Below are positions 6,786 to 14,507 of a stretch of 39,068 nt of DNA, one piece after another. Origin of the DNA: Terriglobales bacterium. Its GTDB lineage: Bacteria > Acidobacteriota > Terriglobia > Terriglobales > Acidobacteriaceae. The notes below the pieces were generated by a model. That model was not told where the DNA came from and made no database searches. It saw only the letters and a list, made by a program, of their open reading frames with translations. Each line of letters opens with the position of its first letter. Positions within the stretch are counted from its first letter, which is position 1. Location of the stretch: assembly GCA_015655585.1 (NCBI GenBank), contig JAATEV010000074.1:1-39068 (forward strand). The letters run 5' to 3'. The position numbers and the translations under genes were made by a program.

Positions 6786-8036
6786 TTACAACGGGATAGG
6801 ATCAGGAGCCGGAGGCCTCACACGCCAACCGAAGAACGCGCAGAGTCCAGAGACAGCGATCACGAGACAGGTAAGCGCCGCACACGCAGGCCAACCGCCG
6901 AACCTCCAGATTGCACCCGGCAAAATTCCCCCTACTGTCCCGCCAATGTAGTAACTGCTGGTATACATTCCTGCCGCGGCTACCCGGACGCCATCAGGAG
7001 CAGCATCGCGAAGAAAGCTGTTTGTACAGGTCTGCGAGATAAAAACCCCGGAGCCTACAAGCGCCAGACCGAGACCAACCCCCAAAAGCGAAGGAGTCAG
7101 CGTAAGCAAGGTTCCGGCAAGGGCAATCAGCGTGGATGCGATCATGCCGTGGCGCAAGCCAACCCGCGCAAGCACAGTCCCTGCCGCAATGGTCGCCGCC
7201 AACCCGCAAAGATAAACAGTGAAGAGCCAGCTCAACTGCCGCGTCGTAAGAAGAAACGGCGGAGCAGCAAGGTGGAAGGTGATGTAACTGAAGACCGAAA
7301 CCAGCGTGAACAACATACAGAAGCCGATCACGAAGGTAGCCAGCAGGCGCGCATTGCGAAGATTCGCCATCACAGGAGCCATCCGCGAAGAAGAAGCGGA
7401 GGTCACGGAACGCTTCCGCGCCGGCAGCAGCAAGCCCTGAGTGATAGCAGCTCCCACAAGACCAAGTACTCCCAAAAAGAGAAAGACGGCTCGCCATCCA
7501 AAACGCTCGGCAACCATACCACCGGCGACTCGCCCCAGAAAACCGCCAAAGACCGTTCCCGCAACGTAGAAGCTCATCACTCGCGGCACAAGAAGAGGCG
7601 GCCACTCTTCGGTAATGTACGCAATGGTAATGATGAAGACACCGGGAGTCAGAAGCCCCTGCACAAGACGCCAGAAGATCAGCACGGGAAGCGTCGTGGC
7701 AGTAGAGGTAAGCATCGCACTCAAAGCAAGGGCAACCATCGAATAAAGAATCGTGCGCTTACGGTCCACACGCTCGGCAAAGATCGCGAGCATCACCGAT
7801 GAAAACGCCACTCCAAGCGTCGAAGCGCTGATCGTAAGGCTTACACGCCCCTCCGATGCATGGAAGACATGCGAAAAAAGCGGAAGCAGAGGCTGCGTGC
7901 AATAAAGATCGAGAAAGGCAACCACCCCGCAAAGAAATGCCGCAAAAACCTGACTGTAGGGGCGAAGGCCGGTATGAACTGGAAGATCGCTAAGAGCCTC
8001 GGAGGAAATCTGCTCCGGGCTCACTATAGAAGACAT
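6786..8036 (-). CDS. MFS transporter, YnfM-like
   Basis: A 416-residue major facilitator with about 12 hydrophobic helices. The loop after helix 2 contains AERVDRKRTILYS, the usual MFS motif A region. A conserved stretch near residues 155-180 (FYVAGTVFGGFLGRVAGG) is characteristic of the YnfM/AraJ-like drug-efflux branch. The cytoplasmic N terminus is about 30 residues. The substrate cannot be told; export of small molecules is the usual role. It heads a minus-strand run with the small membrane protein, queD and queE, though a link to deazaguanine metabolism is only positional. Confidence 0.85.
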   Translation of the reverse strand: MSSIVSPEQISSEALSDLPVHTGLRPYSQVFAAFLCGVVAFLDLYCTQPLLPLFSHVFHASEGRVSLTISASTLGVAFSSVMLAIFAERVDRKRTILYSMVALALSAMLTSTATTLPVLIFWRLVQGLLTPGVFIITIAYITEEWPPLLVPRVMSFYVAGTVFGGFLGRVAGGMVAERFGWRAVFLFLGVLGLVGAAITQGLLLPARKRSVTSASSSRMAPVMANLRNARLLATFVIGFCMLFTLVSVFSYITFHLAAPPFLLTTRQLSWLFTVYLCGLAATIAAGTVLARVGLRHGMIASTLIALAGTLLTLTPSLLGVGLGLALVGSGVFISQTCTNSFLRDAAPDGVRVAAAGMYTSSYYIGGTVGGILPGAIWRFGGWPACAALTCLVIAVSGLCAFFGWRVRPPAPDPIPL

Positions 8037-8114
8037 GTATTAAGGATGCCAGTTGTGGCTGTCAGGAGCAAACAGGCTTGAGACCCAAGCCGCTATCTAC
8101 ACCTGCACAGCGTT

Positions 8115-10196
8115 TTAGCCCCCAGGCGTCAAAGGAGCCGGAGCGAAGAACTGCTCCACATCGCCGATCTCCTGCGTCAGCCGGTAAGGAGGAAGCGATT
8201 CCAGAAAGATGCGGCCATACCGCTGACGCTGGATGCGCGGGTCAAGCAGCATCAGCACGCCGCGATCGTTGAGGCTGCGGATCAACCGCCCGAACCCCTG
8301 CTTCAGCGTAATAACAGCATTCGGAATCTGGTAATCGAAGAAAGGCTTGCCGCCCATCTCCTCAATGGCCTCCATCCGCGCCTCCACGATGGGATCGGAC
8401 GGCACCGCAAAGGGAAGCCGGTCAATAATCACGCAGGAGAGCTGTTCTCCCTGCACATCCACTCCCTGCCAGAAGCTGGACGTGCCGAAGAGCACAGCGT
8501 TCGGCGTATCGCGAAACTGCTGGATCAGCACGTGCCGCGGTGCGGAGCCGTGCAGCAGCAACGGATACGGCAGCTCCACCAGCAATCTCTCATAGATATT
8601 CCGCATCTGCGCATAGCTGGTGAAGAGGCAGAAGGCGCGGCCCTGCGTAATCTCCAGCACGCGGCGAATGCGCTCCACCGCCTTCTCCGCAAAATCGGGC
8701 TCACGCGGGTCCGGCATGTTCGGCGGCAAATAAAGAAGAGCCTGCTCCTCATACTTGAAGTGCGAAGGAACGATCAGTTCACGAGCATTCAGAATCCCAA
8801 GCCGTTTACGCACATGGTCGAACCCGCCCGAGACCGTAAGCGTAGCGGAGGTAAGCACCACCGAATTGAAACAATCGAAGAGCGACGAAGTAAGCAACTC
8901 CGAAACATCAATCGGCGTGGCCTGCAAATGAACATGGAACGATCCCTGCCCTGCCCCGCGAGCAAAATTGCGAACCCCGCCCGCAGCGCGCCGCTCAATC
9001 CAGAAGACCGTATTCTTTCCCGGCGATTCGAGCAGAAACTGCAAGTGAGCGCGAACGTCCCCAGCGCGCTTCCGCAGCCCCGAAGCCTCATCGACGTTCT
9101 TCAAGTGCTCCAGCTCGCCTTCAAGTCGCGTGATCGCATTCAACACCGCCGTGTAGGTGTCGCCGGACTCCTCAAGATACGATTCGCGGTCGAGAAACGG
9201 AATGCGGCTTCCACTCGGCAATGCATTCAGATCTTCCGGCAGTGAAGAAAAGAAGATGCGTGAGCGCTCCTTGAGCGTGGTGCAGGCATTTTCAATCGCG
9301 CTTGTGCTCGCCTGCTTGGCCTTCAGCATCATCTCGATATCGCGGGTCAGCTCGTCCACCCGTTGCGTAGAAAGCCCGATGCCAAAATAATTGCTGGCAA
9401 TCTCTTCCAGCTCATGCGCCTCATCGAAGATCACAAACGCTGCATCCGGCAGAATCCCCGCATCCGGCGCATTGCCTGCCTGCTGCTTGATGTTGAGATC
9501 GGCAAAGAAAAGATGATGATTGACGATCACAATGTCTGACTCAAGCGCCCTGCGTCGCATCGTTGTAATGAAGCAGCGCTCCCAGTCCGGGCAGGTCTGA
9601 CCAAGGCAAACCTCAGTCCGCGCATCCAGCTTATGCCAGAGCTGCGAGGCCTCCGGCAGCGCATCCAGCTCCGCACGGTCTCCCGTCTCGGTTGTGCCCT
9701 CCCACGCGGCAATCTGGTGAAACTGATCGATCTCCTCCAGCCCATTCAGCAGCGGATTATCGCGTAGCGCATAGTATTTATGCCGACACAGATAGTTAGC
9801 GCGGCCCTTCATGTAGCAGACCTTCAGAGGCCCATACTCTCCCAGAAGCGACTCGAGAAAAGGAACGTCCTTGAAATAAAGCTGCTCCTGCAGGTTCTTG
9901 GTGCCGGTCGAAATAATCACCCTCTGCCGACGCTCACGCGCCAAGCGAAGCGCGGGAAGCAGATAGGCCAGCGTCTTCCCAGTGCCGGTCCCGGCCTCCA
10001 CGATCAGGTGCTTCTTCTCCTTCATCGCAGACTCAACCGCGCGAGCCATCTCATACTGGCCAGGCCGATACTCAAAGGTGAGCGAGGAGCGCGAAAGAAT
10101 GCCGCCCTGCGAGAAGAACTCATGCAGTGTTGGCAGAGCACGCGAAGCAGCGGCGGCGTCCCCTGGAACCGAATCGAATTGGATAGGCGAAGCCAC
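8115..10196 (-). CDS. dinG: DinG/XPD-type ATP-dependent DNA helicase with Fe-S cluster
   Basis: A 693-residue superfamily 2 helicase (5'-3' class) acting on structured DNA in repair and replication. The Q-motif-like FEYRPGQYEM is at 41-50, Walker A EAGTGTGKT at 67-75, and DEAH at 259-262. The late motif QGFGRLIRS lies near the C terminus. Four cysteines at 138, 198, 203 and 209 have the spacing of the XPD/DinG iron-sulphur domain. No exonuclease domain is fused. The gene is divergent from der, and a 14-bp palindrome lies between them. The gene symbol follows general family usage; the protein is closest in layout to the YoaA/DinG group. Confidence 0.88.
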   Translation of the reverse strand: MASPIQFDSVPGDAAAASRALPTLHEFFSQGGILSRSSLTFEYRPGQYEMARAVESAMKEKKHLIVEAGTGTGKTLAYLLPALRLARERRQRVIISTGTKNLQEQLYFKDVPFLESLLGEYGPLKVCYMKGRANYLCRHKYYALRDNPLLNGLEEIDQFHQIAAWEGTTETGDRAELDALPEASQLWHKLDARTEVCLGQTCPDWERCFITTMRRRALESDIVIVNHHLFFADLNIKQQAGNAPDAGILPDAAFVIFDEAHELEEIASNYFGIGLSTQRVDELTRDIEMMLKAKQASTSAIENACTTLKERSRIFFSSLPEDLNALPSGSRIPFLDRESYLEESGDTYTAVLNAITRLEGELEHLKNVDEASGLRKRAGDVRAHLQFLLESPGKNTVFWIERRAAGGVRNFARGAGQGSFHVHLQATPIDVSELLTSSLFDCFNSVVLTSATLTVSGGFDHVRKRLGILNARELIVPSHFKYEEQALLYLPPNMPDPREPDFAEKAVERIRRVLEITQGRAFCLFTSYAQMRNIYERLLVELPYPLLLHGSAPRHVLIQQFRDTPNAVLFGTSSFWQGVDVQGEQLSCVIIDRLPFAVPSDPIVEARMEAIEEMGGKPFFDYQIPNAVITLKQGFGRLIRSLNDRGVLMLLDPRIQRQRYGRIFLESLPPYRLTQEIGDVEQFFAPAPLTPGG

Positions 10197-10232
10197 GCGA
10201 TGCTGAACCTATAGTATTCGCATTTTGTTCGA

Positions 10233-10259
10233 TATGCCCGGGCATACGCTACCTATAAT
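10233..10259. promoter_or_regulatory. Palindrome and -10 box between dinG and der
   Basis: The 100-bp divergent region contains the perfect 14-bp palindrome TATGCCCGGGCATA (10233-10246). A consensus TATAAT (10254-10259) lies eight bases downstream, positioned for der. The palindrome covers the -35 region, where no good -35 hexamer is seen, as expected for a regulator-dependent promoter. It does not match the classical LexA boxes I know. Confidence 0.45.
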
Positions 10260-10297
10260 GGTCTAAGGCGCTCCGGTGCCGAAAGAAGGCACAAGCA

Positions 10298-12163
10298 ATG
10301 GCGCAACGGGATAACAAGAAACGATTAGGCAAAAAACACAGGCAGGCAAGCACTCGCCCCAAGAAGGGGCGCGCCCCCAAGGCTACCCCCACCACCGGCG
10401 CAGTAGACCCGCGCAAGCGGAAGGTCCTCGCGACCAAACGCGCCCAGGCGGAGAAGCTGAAGCGTGTGCCCAAGCAATCTCCGGATAAAGAGCAGCGCAA
10501 AGCGGTCGGCCGTGAAGACGCCGTTCCAAAGAAACCTGCGGCTGCGGAACGCCGCCGGATCATCGGCGCCCCGGCCCGCCAGGCCCCGCGCCCCGACAAC
10601 GGCAGAGAAGATACCGGCGAAGACTGGCGCGACGTAGAGCTACTCGCCTCGCAGATGGTCACCGACACCGAGAGCGCCGACGCGCGGAAGCTGCCGCTCG
10701 TCGCAATCTGCGGACGTCCAAACGTCGGCAAAAGCACGCTCTTCAACCGCCTCACCGGCTCGCGGCGTTCCATCGTCGGCGACGAGCCCGGCATCACACG
10801 CGACCGCATCTACGGGGAGATCGAGTGGTTGGATCGCGAGGCGCGCATCGTCGATACCGGCGGCGTAGTGCCCGACGATGACGACCTGATCCCGGCCGAG
10901 ATCTTCCGCCAGGCCCGAGTGGGCCTCGAAGAGGCCGACGCCATCGTCATGGTCGTTGACGGCCGCACAGAGCTAGCCGCCCCGGATATCGAGTTAGCAC
11001 GCCTGCTGCTGCGCGGCGGCAAACCCCTCTTCCTCGCTGTCAACAAGATGGACACAGAGGCGTTGCTCGCGGGCGCGGAGAACTATCGCACCCTCGGCTT
11101 CCGCAACGTGATTCCCATCTCCGCCGAGCATGGCAGCGGCATTGCCGAACTCCTCGATGCGGTCTTCGAGATTCTTCCCGAACCAGCCGTACTCATCGAA
11201 GAGCCCGAAGCCATGCTGACCGCAGCCGATGAAGCCGCCGAGGATGAGGACGGCCCATCGTTCGGAATCGAACCCGGCGCGACGCGTGTCCGCAGGCTGC
11301 GCTCGCACGGCGAGTACCAGAGCAAGGAGACGAAGATCGCGATCATCGGCAGGCCGAACGCCGGTAAGAGCACTCTGCTCAACGCCCTCACCGGAACCGA
11401 GCGGGCGATCGTCTCTCCCATCGCCGGAACCACGCGCGACGCCGTGGACGAGGTTGTAGAGCGCGAGGGCCACAACTTCCGCTTTGTCGATACCGCAGGC
11501 ATTCGCCGCAAGGGCAAAACCAAACTCATGGCGGAAAAGCTCTCCGTCATCATGGCTCGTAAGCATCTTGAAGCCGCCGACGTCTCCCTGCTGCTGATCG
11601 ACGCCACCGAAGGCGTCACCGCTCTGGACGCAAACATAGGAGGATACGCTCACGAGAGCGGACGCTCCGTGGTCATCGTCGTCAACAAGTGGGACCTGAT
11701 GACCAAGACCGGCCCCGACGGGCTGCGTCTCTTCGACGGCAAGCCTCCCGCGGACCAGAAGGCCTATGCGGAGCAGGTGCGCGATCACCTGAAATACCTC
11801 GACTATGCGCCGCTGCTCTTCATCTCCGCCGCCGACGGCAAAAACATCGAGCAGGTCTTCAAGAAGGTCGAGCTCGTCGCCCGCGAGCGCAGAAAGCGCG
11901 TCACCACCGGGCAGATGAACCGCTTCCTCGAACACGTCGACTTCCAGAAGGCCAGCGTGCCCATGAACCGGCGCGTGAAGATCTACTACATGACGCAGGC
12001 CGCGGTCGCTCCTCCGACCTTTGTCCTCTTCACCGACAAAGACGTAAAGCTCCACTTCAGCTTCGAGCGCTTCCTCGAGAATCAGATTCGCGATAGCTTC
12101 GGATTTATCGGGACCCCCATCTGGTTCAAAGTTCGCGCCAGGAATAAGAAGAAGGAGTCATAG
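10298..12163 (+). CDS. der: Ribosome biogenesis GTPase Der (EngA) with long basic N-terminal extension
   Basis: A 621-residue double GTPase required for 50S ribosomal subunit maturation. First G domain: GRPNVGKS (139-146), DTGG (186-189), NKMD (249-252). Second: GRPNAGKS (351-358), DTAG (398-401) and a later NKWD. The KH-like C-terminal domain follows from about 505. The two G domains are joined by an acidic linker (about 298-320). Usual Der proteins are about 440-490 residues; here about 130 Lys/Arg-rich residues precede the first G domain. The upstream ATG is supported by AGAAGG (10284-10289), eight bases before it, so the extension is probably translated. It may bind rRNA or assembly intermediates (inference). 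Confidence 0.95.
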   Translation: MAQRDNKKRLGKKHRQASTRPKKGRAPKATPTTGAVDPRKRKVLATKRAQAEKLKRVPKQSPDKEQRKAVGREDAVPKKPAAAERRRIIGAPARQAPRPDNGREDTGEDWRDVELLASQMVTDTESADARKLPLVAICGRPNVGKSTLFNRLTGSRRSIVGDEPGITRDRIYGEIEWLDREARIVDTGGVVPDDDDLIPAEIFRQARVGLEEADAIVMVVDGRTELAAPDIELARLLLRGGKPLFLAVNKMDTEALLAGAENYRTLGFRNVIPISAEHGSGIAELLDAVFEILPEPAVLIEEPEAMLTAADEAAEDEDGPSFGIEPGATRVRRLRSHGEYQSKETKIAIIGRPNAGKSTLLNALTGTERAIVSPIAGTTRDAVDEVVEREGHNFRFVDTAGIRRKGKTKLMAEKLSVIMARKHLEAADVSLLLIDATEGVTALDANIGGYAHESGRSVVIVVNKWDLMTKTGPDGLRLFDGKPPADQKAYAEQVRDHLKYLDYAPLLFISAADGKNIEQVFKKVELVARERRKRVTTGQMNRFLEHVDFQKASVPMNRRVKIYYMTQAAVAPPTFVLFTDKDVKLHFSFERFLENQIRDSFGFIGTPIWFKVRARNKKKES

Positions 12164-12246
12164 CATCTCCCTGCCCCTCTACGGTTACACCTTCTCTGTC
12201 CATGCTCTGTTCGGGTAGAGTGTTTGGGTGAAATGAAGGAGCTTGA

Positions 12247-12723
12247 ATGATGCAGCGAATGGCCGTGATTGCGCTGGTATTGGGAGTAGCGCCCCTGATG
12301 GCGCAGCAGAAACCGTTTGACTACCACTCCAGCGCAGAGCTGGAGCAGAGGAAGCAGGATGCGCTGAAGACAGCAGCGGCCAAGGGCTCTGTAAGCGGGA
12401 AGGTCGCCGACTACGGCGACCACGCCCTCACCGTGGCCGCTCGCACCCAGTCCGGAGGACCGGAGGTGCATGGACACTGGACCGACGTAATCATCGTGAC
12501 CGAAGGCAAGGCCACCATGCTCATCGGCGGAACGGTGGTGAAGCCGGTTCCGCGCGGCGAGCCGAGCACCGGAGAGCTCGGCGGAAGCGACATCACCGGT
12601 GGAACGACACAGGTCATTCAGAAGGGCGACGTCATCAACATTCCAGCCGGAACGCCGCACTGGATCAAGATCGCTCCGGGAGACACCTTCGCCTACATGA
12701 ACGTGAAAGTCCACAAGAACTGA
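12247..12723 (+). CDS. Exported cupin-domain protein
   Basis: A 158-residue protein with a short signal peptide (residues 1-20, ending PLMAQ) followed by a single cupin barrel. Cupin motif 1 carries the metal-binding VHGHW (about residue 75) with VTEGKATMLIGG. Motif 2 is GDVINIPAGTPHWIKI (about 126-141). The His-x-His and later His point to a metal-binding barrel, located in the periplasm. The substrate is unknown. AAGGAG lies upstream of the ATG at 12247, with a second Met immediately following. It is separated from der by 83 bases and converges on trmFO. Confidence 0.82.
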   Translation: MMQRMAVIALVLGVAPLMAQQKPFDYHSSAELEQRKQDALKTAAAKGSVSGKVADYGDHALTVAARTQSGGPEVHGHWTDVIIVTEGKATMLIGGTVVKPVPRGEPSTGELGGSDITGGTTQVIQKGDVINIPAGTPHWIKIAPGDTFAYMNVKVHKN

Positions 12724-12761
12724 GCTTCCGTTACGTCTGACATACGGCGCAGCGACAGCCT

Positions 12762-14135
12762 CTACTGCCCCGCCGCGAGGGTCTGGGCGAGCCACTCGTC
12801 CCAGGCCACAAGAGCGCGCTCGCACTGGATGCGGTGACGCTCCTTCTTGTCGCGGATCTTTTTGCGCAGCGACTCTTCAAGCGGCAGCAGCAGGTCGAAG
12901 GTAATGTTCGCGGGCTGAAAGCGCTTGGCCTCCGCATGGGTGATGTAATGCGTAAGCGAGCCGTTGGCGCTCAGGCGCGGCGCTGGCTGCGGAGTACGTC
13001 CCTGGGCCAGCGCGGCGGCGTACAGTCCGGCAAGCATCCCGCTGGCAATCGACTCGGTATACCCCTCAACGCCGGAGAGCTGCCCCGCGATCATGATCCC
13101 CGGATGGGCACGTAGCTGGAGCGTCTCGGTAAGCAAAGACGGCGCGTGAATATAGGTATTGCGATGAATCTGCCCATAGCGCAGGAAGGTAGCGTTCTCC
13201 AGCCCCGGAATCATCCGCAGAACGCGCTGCTGCTCGCCAAACTTCAGGTGGTTCTGAAAACCGACGAGGTTGTAGCTGTCGGCGCGAAGATTCTCCTGCC
13301 GAAGCTGAACGACAGCGTAAGGCCATCTGCCGGTGCGCGGGTTAGTAAGCCCCGCAGGCTTCATGGGGCCAAAGCGGAGAGTGTCGCGGCCACGGCGAGC
13401 AGTCTCCTCGATAGGCAGGCAACCCTCAAAGTAATGGAGGGGCTGTTTCTCCACCTCGGCTGCTGGGATCTGCTCCCACTCCTTGGCCGGGACGGTCTCG
13501 GCCACGGTAAGAGCGTCTAAAAAGCGGTCGTACTCCTCCTTGGTAAAGGGGCAGTTGATGTAGTCCGCAGTACCCTTGTCCCAGCGGGCGGCCATGTAAA
13601 CCTTCTCCATGTCGATCGTGCCAGCATCAACGATAGGAGAGATCGAGTCATAGAAGGCCAGATGCCCGGAGCCGGTAAGCCGCTGAAGCTCCGCCGCCAG
13701 CGCAGGGCTGGTCAGGGGGCCACTGGCAAGGATGGTGATGGTCTCCGAATCATCAGCGTCAAGGCTGGTAACCTCCTCGCGATGAACCGTAATCATAGGC
13801 TCGGCAGCAATGCGCTCGGCCACGCGCCGGGAGAACTCGACGCGGTCCACCGCAAGGGCGTGCCCGGCAGGAACCGCAGAGGCGTCAGCCTCAGCAAGCA
13901 GGACGGAGCCAGCGCGGCGCATCTCCTGCTTCAGCAGCCACGGAGCCGTATTCTCGCTCTCAGACTTCAGGGAGTTGGAGCAGACCAGTTCGGCAAAGTC
14001 GGAGGTCTGGTGGGCCTCGGTCGATCGCGTAGGCCGCATCTCATAGAGATCCACCGAGCAACCGAACTTTGCGGCCTGAAGGGCGGCTTCGGGACCGGCA
14101 AGACCTCCACCGATAACCCTGATCCTCTTCGCCAT
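12762..14135 (-). CDS. trmFO: tRNA (uracil-54, C5) methyltransferase, folate/FAD-dependent
   Basis: A 457-residue flavoprotein that forms ribothymidine at tRNA position 54 using methylene-tetrahydrofolate. The FAD-binding GGGLAG is at 9-14. The conserved block ELVCSNSLKSES contains Cys52, one of the two catalytic-site cysteines of the family, and the second lies in FEGCLPIEETARRG. The segment RFGPMKPAGLTNP and the C-terminal GQLSGVEGYTES are also diagnostic. Length is usual. TrmFO replaces SAM-dependent TrmA in many non-enteric bacteria. Confidence 0.95.
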   Translation of the reverse strand: MAKRIRVIGGGLAGPEAALQAAKFGCSVDLYEMRPTRSTEAHQTSDFAELVCSNSLKSESENTAPWLLKQEMRRAGSVLLAEADASAVPAGHALAVDRVEFSRRVAERIAAEPMITVHREEVTSLDADDSETITILASGPLTSPALAAELQRLTGSGHLAFYDSISPIVDAGTIDMEKVYMAARWDKGTADYINCPFTKEEYDRFLDALTVAETVPAKEWEQIPAAEVEKQPLHYFEGCLPIEETARRGRDTLRFGPMKPAGLTNPRTGRWPYAVVQLRQENLRADSYNLVGFQNHLKFGEQQRVLRMIPGLENATFLRYGQIHRNTYIHAPSLLTETLQLRAHPGIMIAGQLSGVEGYTESIASGMLAGLYAAALAQGRTPQPAPRLSANGSLTHYITHAEAKRFQPANITFDLLLPLEESLRKKIRDKKERHRIQCERALVAWDEWLAQTLAAGQ

Positions 14136-14507
14136 GCTGGTCTCCCCTTCTCTTGCGCAAAATATTTTTAAATTTGGACTTAGCCCAGGACCTCAGGCAC
14201 AAAGTCTCGACCTTCAAGGGTGATAGCGTGCAAAGTATTCCAATTGCAGGATTTAACGCGATCCTGCACGGATATTTTCTGTACTGCCCCCTGGCTTCAT
14301 TATAGCGGCAGCATCAAGAGAGCTCATGCAAAGACTGAGTTCTCAGGGTGTCCCATCTCTTCCGTGAAATCACCGCTCATTTAACAAAAATGGGACGATT
14401 CTCCGACATTTCCATGACATTCCTCCCGGAATCCCATATCAGACTGAACTGGTCGCCAATAAATAGGATCATATCGGTCGTATCTAAATACGCGGCATGG
14501 AGAATTC
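14136..14507. other. Divergent intergenic region trmFO / TonB receptor
   Basis: A 372-base gene-free stretch. It starts AT-rich at the trmFO side (14160-14175). An 8-bp perfect inverted repeat with an 8-nt spacer lies at 14245-14268 (TGCAGGAT / ATCCTGCA); a similar element occurs at 17750. GTCCCAT (14350-14356) and ATGGGAC (14390-14396) form a wider inverted repeat. I see no convincing Fur box, riboswitch or -35/-10 pair, although iron control would be expected for the downstream receptor. GGAG at 14499-14502 is the ribosome binding site for 14508. Confidence 0.4.

Noticed and set aside
8079..8097. Small hairpin GGCTTG/CAAGCC between the MFS gene and dinG
   Set aside because: Only a 6-bp stem with no T-run in the needed orientation; not enough for a terminator call.
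10994..12055. 353-codon minus-strand frame opposite der
   Set aside because: Antisense of the GTPase domains; no independent support.
14136..14507. Fur box or cobalamin-type riboswitch before the TonB receptor
   Set aside because: Looked for because of the siderophore receptor; no matching consensus was visible.
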